Shown here one piece after another: positions 1-5,516 of a stretch of 6,578 nucleotides of DNA. The notes beneath the pieces are model-generated. The model was not told the origin of the DNA. It made no database searches and was given only the letters and a program-made list of their open reading frames with translations. A program made the position numbers and the translations under genes. Source of the stretch: CAWUJT01 sp963922715 (GTDB lineage: Bacteria > Pseudomonadota > Alphaproteobacteria > Rhodobacterales > Rhodobacteraceae). How positions within the stretch are numbered: position 1 is the first letter of the stretch; each line of letters starts with the position of its first letter. The stretch lies in the NCBI GenBank assembly GCA_963922715.1, contig CAWUJT010000108.1, positions 1-6,578 on the forward strand. Direction: 5' to 3'.

Positions 1-261
1 CTTCATGAAATGTATATGGACAATGATGTGATGCGGATGCGGGAAGTGGCCTCTGGCATTCCAATCCCAGCCGGAGAAACGGTGCATCTGCAACCTGGGG
101 GGCTGCACATCATGGTTATGAACCTCAACGCCGGTTTGGTCGTGGGTGATGCCCATGACGTCACGTTGATCTTTGAACAGGCAGGTGAACACACGCTGGA
201 ATTTGATGTGCTGAGCATGTCAGAAATTATGGCGGCAACGAAGCACCACCAACACGACTAA
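1..261 (+). CDS. PCuAC-family periplasmic copper chaperone, C-terminal part (5' end outside window)
   Basis: This is the last 86 codons of a gene that starts to the left of the window. The reading frame is open from base 1 and ends at TAA 259-261. The residues match the PCuAC (DUF461) domain. Counting from the first codon in the window, His2 is followed by Met13 (H-X10-M), then His36 and Met38 in the segment PGGLHIMVM. These are the expected Cu(I) ligands of the family. The usual IPAGETV-type stretch lies between them at 22-28. The end of the domain is a beta-rich stretch, and the protein finishes with a short histidine-rich tail, HHQHD. PCuAC proteins carry copper in the periplasm and hand it to the CuA site of cytochrome c oxidase, usually with a SCO partner. 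The SCO gene next door fits that role. The signal peptide and N-terminus cannot be seen. The internal ATG at 10-12 is not a likely start, because it would lose ligand His2. Confidence 0.88.
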   Translation, partial: LHEMYMDNDVMRMREVASGIPIPAGETVHLQPGGLHIMVMNLNAGLVVGDAHDVTLIFEQAGEHTLEFDVLSMSEIMAATKHHQHD

Positions 262-265
262 GGAG
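260..265 (+). promoter_or_regulatory. Ribosome binding site of the SCO gene
   Basis: AAGGAG sits six bases before the ATG at 272 and overlaps the TAA stop of the copper chaperone gene. It is the strongest Shine-Dalgarno match I noticed in the window. The overlap suggests that ribosomes ending on the first gene can start on the second. Confidence 0.8.
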
Positions 266-271
266 TTTATC

Positions 272-889
272 ATGTCAAAGCGATTTATGACCATCAGCCT
301 TGGTGTTTTGGTTGCCATCCTGGCGCTCTCGGCGGGGTATCTTTTGCGCATTGCTTTGAGTGATCGGAGCTTGGCGGGCGGTGGTCTGGCCACAAGCGTA
401 GAATTTGGCGCCCCGTTTGAGTTGATCGACCATACAAGTGCCCCGATTACAGAGGCCGCTTTTGAGGGGAATGTCTCCCTTCTGTTTTTCGGGTTTACCC
501 ATTGTCCAGATGTTTGTCCCACCACACTTTATGAGATTGGCCTGTGGTTAGAGGCGCTCGGCCCTGCGGCCGACACTGTTGAGGCCTATTTTGTCACGGT
601 TGACCCTGAACGCGACACGGCCGCGTTTCTGGCGGAATATATCATACCGCAAAACCCCGATGTTATCGGCATCACGGGGGAGCCTGAAAAGGTTTGGCAA
701 ATGGCCCGCTCTTGGCGCATTTTTTGGCAAAAGATCCCCCTTGGCGATGGCGAATATACGATGGATCACTTCGCCTCTGTCTATGTGTTGGATCGGTCTG
801 GACAGCTCTATGACAAAATCTCTTATGGGGAGACGGTTGAAAATGCCGCCGCCAAAATCCGCAAAGCTTTAGATGCACCGGTTGGTTAG
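272..889 (+). CDS. SCO1/SenC/PrrC-family copper protein for cytochrome c oxidase assembly
   Basis: This is a complete 205-residue protein, a normal length for bacterial SCO proteins. An N-terminal hydrophobic anchor (about residues 7-28, after KR) tethers it to the inner membrane with a thioredoxin-like domain in the periplasm. The copper/redox motif CPDVCP places cysteines at 78 and 82, and the third ligand, a histidine, is His166 in the segment TMDHFASVY. The VDPERDT segment (110-116) is also typical. SCO proteins bind copper through Cys-X3-Cys and His. They deliver it to CuA of cytochrome oxidase, or reduce the CuA cysteines, and some also affect redox signalling (PrrC/SenC). The gene begins 10 bases after the PCuAC gene with a strong AAGGAG site, so the two almost certainly share a transcript and pathway. 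All key residues are present. Which of the paralog roles it plays cannot be decided from sequence. Confidence 0.95.
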   Translation: MSKRFMTISLGVLVAILALSAGYLLRIALSDRSLAGGGLATSVEFGAPFELIDHTSAPITEAAFEGNVSLLFFGFTHCPDVCPTTLYEIGLWLEALGPAADTVEAYFVTVDPERDTAAFLAEYIIPQNPDVIGITGEPEKVWQMARSWRIFWQKIPLGDGEYTMDHFASVYVLDRSGQLYDKISYGETVENAAAKIRKALDAPVG

Positions 890-891
890 GA

Positions 892-913
892 AAGACACGC
901 GCCAGGGTCTCTT
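892..913. terminator. Weak hairpin between convergent genes, possible shared terminator
   Basis: Bases 892-898 (AAGACAC) can pair with 907-913 (GTCTCTT) around an 8-base loop, with one C-C mismatch. It lies between the ends of the convergent SCO and CorC-type genes, where a two-way terminator is expected. There is no clear T tract on either strand and the stem is short, so termination could equally be Rho-dependent. The stem also reaches two bases into the stop codon of the minus-strand gene. Confidence 0.25.
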
Positions 914-2237
914 AATGTCTGACGGGGCGGACTTTTAACTTTGTGATGCGGTTTGCTTCACGCGCGGCCACTTCAAAGCGGTATCCGTGGAAACTAAACA
1001 CTTGTCCCGGTGTGGGGATAAGCTGTGCTTCGTGGATCACCAGGCCGGCCACCGTGTTGGCCTCATCATCCGGCAAGGCCCAGTCATTGGCGCGGTTGAG
1101 ATCGCGGATGGTCATGCTGCCCTCGATCTCATACCATCCATCAAGGTCCGCGGTGAGAACCGGGGCTTCTTCGACATCATGTTCATCGGTGATTTCCCCC
1201 ACGATTTCTTCCAAAATGTCTTCCAACGTGATCAGCCCCTGAAGCGCACCATATTCGTCAACCACCAAGGCGAAATGCGCGCGCCTGCGCAGAAACTGCC
1301 GCATTTGATCGTCGAGTGTTGTGGTTTCGGGAATGAAGTATGGCTTCATCGCAATTTCCATCACATTGAAACTTGCCAAGGCCGTTTGGGACGCATCGGG
1401 GCCGCGCACCAGGCTGTCCATCGCGCGCGAAAGGTCTTTGGCATGGATCACGCCAATGATGTTTTCTTGTTCACCGCGATAGACAGGCAGGCGGGTATAG
1501 GGGGAGGCCAGGCATTGGCTGAGAATATTTTCCGGGGCATCCTCGGCATCCACCATTTCAATGGCAGAGCGGTGGAGCATGATTTCTTCAACCGTGCGTT
1601 CGCTCAGATCAAGCGCCCCCAAAAGCCTGTCGCGGTCTTCCTTTTCCACCGAGCCTTCTGAGTGTCCAAGCGATATCGCCCCGGCAATCTCTTCCTGGGC
1701 GGACAGGATGCGGCTGTCGGGGTCGATCCTGACGCCAAAAAGCCGCAACACACCCCGCACAAAAACACGCACCATGCCTACGATCGGGGCAAAGATCACA
1801 ATCACAAGGGCAATGATCGGAGAGACACGCGACGCGGCGCGTTCTGGGTTTGAGATGGCATAGGTTTTGGGCAGAACTTCGGCAAACACCAGGACAAGCA
1901 GTGTCATCACCAATGTTGCTAACGCCACACCACTTTCGCCAAAGAGCTTGGTGAACAGGGCCGTGGCCAGAGACGCAGCCAGGATATTGACAAGATTGTT
2001 GCCCAACAGTACGGCGCCAATCAACCGTTCGCTATCCTCTGTCAGTCGCAGTGCGCGGGCGGCACCTCTGGCACCTTTGTCGGCCTGGGCATGCAGTTTG
2101 GAACGCGACGCGGCTGTTAAGGCCGTCTCGGAGCCAGAGAAAAACGCCGATAAGACAAGCAGGCCGAGAATGGATGCGGCGGTTATCCAGAAGGCCGCGT
2201 CGAGCACCGTTGGGTCTATGAAATTTTCTGTAATCAT
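912..2237 (-). CDS. CNNM/CBS/CorC-HlyC-type transporter (hemolysin-family membrane protein)
   Basis: From the ATG at 2237 the protein has 441 residues, a usual length for the family. Domain order is as follows. A DUF21/CNNM membrane domain covers about 15-165, with hydrophobic segments near 15-33, 72-96, 104-122 and 138-160, and the motifs SGSETALTA (34-42), LLGNNLVNI (77-85) and FAEVLPKTYA (118-127). A pair of CBS domains covers about 216-345, including VVDEYG at 325-330. A C-terminal CorC_HlyC domain runs from about 361 to 438. Members are inner-membrane proteins linked to magnesium (and cobalt) efflux, with the CBS pair sensing nucleotide and Mg. Direct hemolysin activity is not implied. 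The frame stays open up to a TTG at 2285, which would add 16 residues and overlap xerD by 17 bases. I prefer the ATG because the hydrophobic start follows it at the spacing I expect for the family and the extra 16 residues look unrelated. Neither start has a clear Shine-Dalgarno site. It is the last gene of the minus-strand block. Confidence 0.9.
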   Translation of the reverse strand: MITENFIDPTVLDAAFWITAASILGLLVLSAFFSGSETALTAASRSKLHAQADKGARGAARALRLTEDSERLIGAVLLGNNLVNILAASLATALFTKLFGESGVALATLVMTLLVLVFAEVLPKTYAISNPERAASRVSPIIALVIVIFAPIVGMVRVFVRGVLRLFGVRIDPDSRILSAQEEIAGAISLGHSEGSVEKEDRDRLLGALDLSERTVEEIMLHRSAIEMVDAEDAPENILSQCLASPYTRLPVYRGEQENIIGVIHAKDLSRAMDSLVRGPDASQTALASFNVMEIAMKPYFIPETTTLDDQMRQFLRRRAHFALVVDEYGALQGLITLEDILEEIVGEITDEHDVEEAPVLTADLDGWYEIEGSMTIRDLNRANDWALPDDEANTVAGLVIHEAQLIPTPGQVFSFHGYRFEVAAREANRITKLKVRPVRH

Positions 2238-2268
2238 GTGGACTGTATGGGTAGCATTGGGATGTATT

Positions 2269-3216
2269 TCAAGCACTTCCCGCAAGGGGATGATGTGTCA
2301 GCACAAGTTCTTTGAGACGCGCTTCCAACACATGGGTATAAATTTCCGTGGTCGAGATATCCGCATGCCCCAGCATCATTTGAATGGCGCGCAAATCGGC
2401 CCCACCAGCCAGAAGGTGGGTGGCAAAAGCATGACGCAGTGTGTGGGGGGTAACGATGCTTGGATCCAGCCCGGCGGCCAAGGCGAAGGATTTTATCCGG
2501 CCATAAAACCACACCCGTGTCACATGTCCCGATTTCCCACGGGAGGGAAAGAGAAACCGAGACAGTGCTTGACCGCTCTCTTGGTGTTTGAGCGTTTCTG
2601 AACGATCCCGAATTTTGAGCCAAGCCTCTAAAGCGTTGCGTGCTTGCGGCGACAGCGGGACCATGCGTTCTTTATTGCCCTTTCCCAGGATAAACAGCAT
2701 TTGCGGATTGCCACGGGTGGCGCTGACCGGAAGGCTCACCAGTTCAGTCACGCGCATACCTGTGGCGTAAAGAAGGTGCATCAAGCAATGATCCCGCGTT
2801 TGATCCCTTTGCGTTTTTCCATAGGTTTGGCTGATCGTTAAAAGCGCGTCTACGTCGGTATGGGTGAGTGTTTTGGGAAGTCTTTGCGGTTGTCCGGGCC
2901 CTTTGACGCGTGCAACAGGATTGTCAGACCGCCAATTTTCTTCCCGTGCAAAGCGGAACAGCTGTTTAATCGCACTCAAGCGACGGGCCCGCGTTGAAAC
3001 AGCCAGCCCACGGGCATCACAATCGATCAAATACGTTTCAACGTCGGATTGTGCGACATCTGCAAATGTTTTCTTCTCACTTACCAGCCACGCACTGAAA
3101 TCGGTCAAATCGCGTGTGTACGCCTCAATCGTATTGCGGGCAGCATCCATTTCTGCCGCTTGCGCTGTCAGAAACTGGGCAATCCATTCTGCATTTTCAT
3201 CAGGTGAGAGCGGCAT
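2269..3216 (-). CDS. xerD: Site-specific tyrosine recombinase XerD
   Basis: This is a complete 315-residue tyrosine recombinase, slightly longer than the roughly 300 residues common for Xer proteins. An N-terminal SAM-like core-binding domain covers about 10-95 and the catalytic domain about 112-305. All catalytic residues are visible: Arg155 in ATGMRVTELV, Lys179 in LGKGNKER, His258 and Arg261 in TPHTLRHAFATHLL, His284 in MLGHADISTTE, and the nucleophile Tyr293 in IYTHV. XerD works with XerC at the dif site to resolve chromosome dimers, under control of FtsK. The Xer-type length, the absence of phage or transposon genes nearby and the housekeeping neighbours favour XerD over an integrase. 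XerC is less likely but cannot be fully excluded by eye. The ATG lies two bases after the stop of the preceding gene, has no good ribosome binding site, and follows a small hairpin. This points to translational coupling. Confidence 0.92.
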   Translation of the reverse strand: MPLSPDENAEWIAQFLTAQAAEMDAARNTIEAYTRDLTDFSAWLVSEKKTFADVAQSDVETYLIDCDARGLAVSTRARRLSAIKQLFRFAREENWRSDNPVARVKGPGQPQRLPKTLTHTDVDALLTISQTYGKTQRDQTRDHCLMHLLYATGMRVTELVSLPVSATRGNPQMLFILGKGNKERMVPLSPQARNALEAWLKIRDRSETLKHQESGQALSRFLFPSRGKSGHVTRVWFYGRIKSFALAAGLDPSIVTPHTLRHAFATHLLAGGADLRAIQMMLGHADISTTEIYTHVLEARLKELVLTHHPLAGSA

Positions 3217-3232
3217 TTTCAGCTTTCTGAAA
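3217..3232 (-). promoter_or_regulatory. Hairpin over the stop-start junction upstream of xerD
   Basis: Bases 3217-3222 (TTTCAG) and 3227-3232 (CTGAAA) form a perfect 6-bp inverted repeat with a 4-base loop. In the minus-strand mRNA the stem sits immediately before the xerD ATG and covers the TGA stop of the upstream gene, where a Shine-Dalgarno site would normally be. An overlapping alternative stem (GCTTT / AAAGC, 3-base loop) is also possible. Such a structure could make xerD translation depend on ribosomes arriving from the upstream gene. The stem is AU-rich and weak, so the role is inferred. Confidence 0.3.
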
Positions 3233-4754
3233 GCAACATTTGTAAAGCAGCGCGTCGGGCGATATCTTCAAACCCCGTCAATTTGAATAAGGTCAAAGCA
3301 TCTGTTATATCTTGCGGATCGGTTGTCCGTCCGTTTTCCAAAGCGCTGATGCCCAAAAGTAACGCTTCATAAAGGCGCGCTTGGGCAATTAAAACGGCAT
3401 ATCTTGTGGGGAGTCTGTTGGCCTCCAGCCCATCTAAAATAGCACGCTCCAGCGTTGTCTTCGGGGATGGTCCAGAGGTTTTTTGTGCGATTGCCAAGGC
3501 AAACTGTAACGATGCGTCCAGCGGTTGAGATATGTTCTCTGCATCTGTGGCAAAGTCTTTATACGCTGTTGACAGCAATCCGATCTGCAACGCAAGAGGT
3601 TGAACAGAGTTTTCGACAGAGGTTTGGCGTAACGCACGCCCATACATGTCTGCGAATGCAATATCCAAACCGGCCGCAGAAAATACACGCCAAGCATTCG
3701 GCAAGCTATCTTCGAGACCTGTCGGAGAATTGGACACGAGGCTCTGCTGAAGGCTTTGTACAGCCTTCGCGCGATCCCAAACACCACCCGAGGCGGCGGG
3801 TTGTCGTTCTAAATAGATGGCACGGAGTTGCTCAGGACTTATGGCCCCTGTTCGTGCCAAGCGCTCTGAGGCTTCAAGACGTGCTTTCCAACCCATGCTC
3901 TGGCGTAAATCGGCTACGGCAAAAGCAACCGGCAGGGGATGTGTCTCGGGCGGCTCACCGATGCCATCAAGAAGGCGAAACTTTAAGGGGGTCATCTGCT
4001 GCGGCAGAGATACAGGCATCTCTTCTTCTAACAATGCTGGGTCGAGAAAATAGGCTAACAGTTGTGCATCGTCATGGCTGATTTGACCCAAACCGCGCGC
4101 AACACTCAATGTCAGAGCGGCAGCTGCCCAGTCATCGCTGCGCGATAGACAAAAAATGCGCGCAGGCAGAGTTGGGGCAACGCTTGGGTTGGCGATCATG
4201 GTTGCGCATGCCTCACTGTCATTTCCCGTCAAAAGACTGATATCAAACCACCGCTTAAAGACCTCAATATCGTGTGGGCCAGCGCGCTCTATCAGCGCTT
4301 GCGCTTTGTCGAGCTTGCCGACTTTGAGAAGTGCATCCAAACGGGCGTAAAATAAAGCGTCCGCTGTCTGTCCTTTTGGGGGGTCCAACTCAACCAGTAG
4401 CAAGCGTTCTGTGAACGACGCCATCACAGGCAGTTTTGGAATGGACAGATTGTTCAAGACAGACAGCAATCTTCCTGTCTGCGAAGCCCGCATTGCCGTT
4501 CGTGGCAGCCCTGCGGTTTCAGCGGAAAACAACCCGACAGCGTTCCGTGATTGCGTGTCGAGTGTGGTGGTTTCAATAGGTCTTATCTGGATGCCAATAC
4601 TCTGCTCAGAGAAGAGAGCTTCTGGGCGTTCTTTTAAACTTTCTGAAAGCCATTCGATGGCAGAGCGCGGCTGGCTCGGCTCTTCGATGATATTTTGCGC
4701 ATAAACGGGCGATGACAGAAGTACGCCTGTGATAATACTCCTAATCCATTTCAA
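3219..4754 (-). CDS. Exported helical-repeat protein of unknown function (511 aa)
   Basis: I do not recognise a named family. The protein starts MKWIRSIITG and has a clear Sec signal peptide: a basic N-terminus, a hydrophobic core at about 4-16, and a likely signal peptidase I cut after Ala19 (PVYA-Q). It should therefore be periplasmic or outer-surface associated. From about residue 130 to the end it is almost all amphipathic helix, rich in Ala and Leu, and resembles a TPR-like or other helical solenoid. Segments such as ALLKVGKLDKAQALIERAG (141-159) look like one such repeat. Cysteines occur at 183 and 202 and could pair in the periplasm. The start is a TTG. It is the only usable start before the signal peptide, since an in-frame TGA lies two codons upstream at 4758-4760. 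GAGGTT at 4762-4767 is a fair ribosome site. The gene overlaps the 42-residue gene by 14 bases and is two bases from xerD. Similar proteins seem to occur beside aroK in other Rhodobacterales, from memory only. Confidence 0.85.
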   Translation of the reverse strand: MKWIRSIITGVLLSSPVYAQNIIEEPSQPRSAIEWLSESLKERPEALFSEQSIGIQIRPIETTTLDTQSRNAVGLFSAETAGLPRTAMRASQTGRLLSVLNNLSIPKLPVMASFTERLLLVELDPPKGQTADALFYARLDALLKVGKLDKAQALIERAGPHDIEVFKRWFDISLLTGNDSEACATMIANPSVAPTLPARIFCLSRSDDWAAAALTLSVARGLGQISHDDAQLLAYFLDPALLEEEMPVSLPQQMTPLKFRLLDGIGEPPETHPLPVAFAVADLRQSMGWKARLEASERLARTGAISPEQLRAIYLERQPAASGGVWDRAKAVQSLQQSLVSNSPTGLEDSLPNAWRVFSAAGLDIAFADMYGRALRQTSVENSVQPLALQIGLLSTAYKDFATDAENISQPLDASLQFALAIAQKTSGPSPKTTLERAILDGLEANRLPTRYAVLIAQARLYEALLLGISALENGRTTDPQDITDALTLFKLTGFEDIARRAALQMLLSES

Positions 4755-4869
4755 TGGTCAGAACCTCTGTTTTCGGTTCAGGATCCGCAACCATAAGAAA
4801 AGAATATCCGTAAAGTCCAAAGAGACAAACGATCCCAAGTAGGATAATATATACCATAATCTTCCCCAT
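4741..4869 (-). CDS. Small single-pass membrane protein (42 aa), unknown function
   Basis: This short gene encodes 42 residues, from ATG 4867-4869 to TAG 4741-4743. The N-terminus MGKIMVYIIL leads into one hydrophobic helix (about residues 5-27). A hydrophilic, acidic tail follows, ADPEPKTEVLTIEMD. The lysine before the helix and the acidic tail suggest the N-terminus faces the cytoplasm and the tail the periplasm. Three things support it as real: an AAGGTG ribosome site six bases before the ATG, the classic membrane-protein pattern, and its stop codon lying inside the start region of the 511-residue gene with a 14-base overlap, which suggests coupling. It is the first gene after the divergent promoter region. 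Its partner may be the exported protein downstream, but this is inference. A GTG at 4884 is in frame but has no good ribosome site. I do not recognise a family. Confidence 0.7.
   Translation of the reverse strand: MGKIMVYIILLGIVCLFGLYGYSFLMVADPEPKTEVLTIEMD
4762..4767 (-). promoter_or_regulatory. Ribosome binding site deciding the TTG start of the 511-aa gene
   Basis: On the minus strand GAGGTT ends seven bases before TTG 4752-4754. A TGA in the same frame at 4758-4760 rules out any earlier start, so this site and the TTG together fix the N-terminus of the exported protein. The site lies within the coding sequence of the 42-residue gene. Confidence 0.55.
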
Positions 4870-4875
4870 GGTTTT

Positions 4876-4881
4876 CACCTT
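4876..4881 (-). promoter_or_regulatory. Ribosome binding site of the 42-aa gene
   Basis: AAGGTG on the minus strand lies six bases before the ATG at 4869. It is one of the better Shine-Dalgarno matches in this block and the main reason to accept such a short gene and this start. Confidence 0.6.
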
Positions 4882-4913
4882 CACGCCTTTTGAGCATTAA
4901 CTTAAGTGTAGCA

Positions 4914-4942
4914 TTGCGAACAGGTATACACCATTGTAGAAA
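4914..4942 (+). promoter_or_regulatory. Candidate sigma-70-type promoter for aroK-aroB
   Basis: TTGCGA (4914-4919) and TAGAAA (4937-4942) are separated by 17 bases and match the -35 and -10 consensus at 4 of 6 positions each. Transcription would start near 4949, leaving a leader of about 15 bases before the ATG at 4964 and excluding the upstream TTG at 4943. A competing pair is TTAAGT (4902-4907) and TATACA (4925-4930), also 17 bases apart. Both are weak matches, and alphaproteobacterial promoters are loose, so this is a suggestion. Confidence 0.35.
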
Positions 4943-4963
4943 TTGCAAAATTTAAGCAAGAAC

Positions 4964-5515
4964 ATGCAACGAAGAAATGATTTTACATTAACATGCCCCG
5001 TGGTCATGGTTGGGATGATGGGGGCTGGGAAAACAACGATCGGGCGCGCCTTGGCCAAGGCGTTGGATGTGGATTTTCTTGACTCGGATCACGAAATCGA
5101 AACTGCTGCCAATATGTCGATTGCAGACATATTTTCCCGCGATGGTGAGGGTTTCTTTCGGGATCGCGAACGCGAAGTGATCCAACGGCTTCTGCGCAAC
5201 GGTCCGAGTGTTTTATCCACAGGTGGCGGGGCTTATGTCTGCGCGGAAATAAGAGATATGATCTCAAACATTGGATGTGCTGTCTGGCTTAAAGTCGATC
5301 TTGATCTGCTTTGGGGACGTGTGCGACAGAAGAAAACACGCCCACTTTTGATGACGACCAATCCACGTGACACGCTCGCGCAGCTTTTAGACACCCGCAC
5401 GCCCTATTACCAAAAAGCAGAGCTTGTGATTGACGTCAAACCAAACGAAAGTATTGCGGATACGGTCAATCAAATCATTGATGCTCTGAAAAAACGGGAA
5501 ATCCTTGAGGTATGA
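4964..5515 (+). CDS. aroK: Shikimate kinase
   Basis: The enzyme uses ATP to phosphorylate shikimate to shikimate 3-phosphate in the chorismate (aromatic amino acid) pathway in the cytoplasm. From the ATG at 4964 it has 183 residues, typical for the family. The Walker A P-loop GMMGAGKT covers 17-24. Asp42 in LDSDHEIE, Arg66 in GFFRDRE and the GGG at 87-89 are the shikimate-binding residues. The LID carries RPLL with Arg126, and Arg145 in RTPYYQKA is the further conserved arginine. Everything needed for activity is present. An in-frame TTG at 4943 would add MQNLSKN. I prefer the ATG because the added residues are not typical and the best promoter candidate lies over that TTG. Neither start has a good Shine-Dalgarno site. 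aroB follows after one base, so the two genes are co-transcribed. AroL versus AroK naming cannot be resolved by sequence alone; aroK is standard for this arrangement. Confidence 0.95.
   Translation: MQRRNDFTLTCPVVMVGMMGAGKTTIGRALAKALDVDFLDSDHEIETAANMSIADIFSRDGEGFFRDREREVIQRLLRNGPSVLSTGGGAYVCAEIRDMISNIGCAVWLKVDLDLLWGRVRQKKTRPLLMTTNPRDTLAQLLDTRTPYYQKAELVIDVKPNESIADTVNQIIDALKKREILEV
5507..5510 (+). promoter_or_regulatory. Ribosome binding site of aroB inside the end of aroK
   Basis: GAGG lies six bases before the ATG at 5517 and is within the last codons of aroK, whose TGA at 5513-5515 is one base from the aroB start. The layout favours reinitiation and balanced expression of the two enzymes. 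Confidence 0.6.
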
Positions 5516-5516
5516 A

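Larger units (their letters stand above)
4870..4963. promoter_or_regulatory. Divergent promoter region between the minus-strand block and aroKB
   Basis: This is the longest non-coding gap in the window, 94 bases and more AT-rich than the genes on either side. It must carry start signals for both directions. It contains an 8-bp palindrome, ACTTAAGT (4900-4907), and a 6-bp palindrome, GTATAC (4924-4929), with centres 23 bases apart. On the minus strand a TACAAT hexamer (4931-4936) is a possible -10 box for the small membrane protein gene, though I found no good -35 at standard spacing. No known operator or CtrA site (TTAA-N7-TTAA) is evident. Confidence 0.6.

Noticed and set aside
987..1661. 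A 224-codon open frame on the + strand inside the CorC-type gene
   Set aside because: It is antisense to a gene with clear domains and motifs. Its translation is rich in His, Phe and Arg with no recognisable domain and no ribosome site. It is a mirror of codon bias on the other strand.
912..2237. Hemolysin (toxin) function suggested by the HlyC/CorC domain name
   Set aside because: The DUF21-CBS-CorC layout belongs to ion transporters, and the hemolysin label is historical. No toxin or type I secretion genes are present.
1867..2601. A 244-codon + strand frame spanning the CorC-type and xerD genes
   Set aside because: It crosses two well-supported genes on the opposite strand, and its low-complexity Ser/Ala/Arg-rich translation resembles no protein I know.
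2269..3216. Tyrosine recombinase as a sign of a prophage, integron or genomic island
   Set aside because: The protein has XerD length and layout, lies in a housekeeping operon, and no attachment site, tRNA, direct repeat or phage gene is seen nearby.
3455..4081. A 208-codon + strand frame inside the 511-residue gene
   Set aside because: It is antisense. The minus-strand frame is the real one because it has a signal peptide, a regular helical pattern and tight spacing to its neighbours. The + frame is Arg/His-rich without structure.
4943..4963. Seven-residue N-terminal extension of shikimate kinase from TTG 4943
   Set aside because: There is no ribosome site, the residues are not typical of the family, and the best promoter candidate overlaps this codon.
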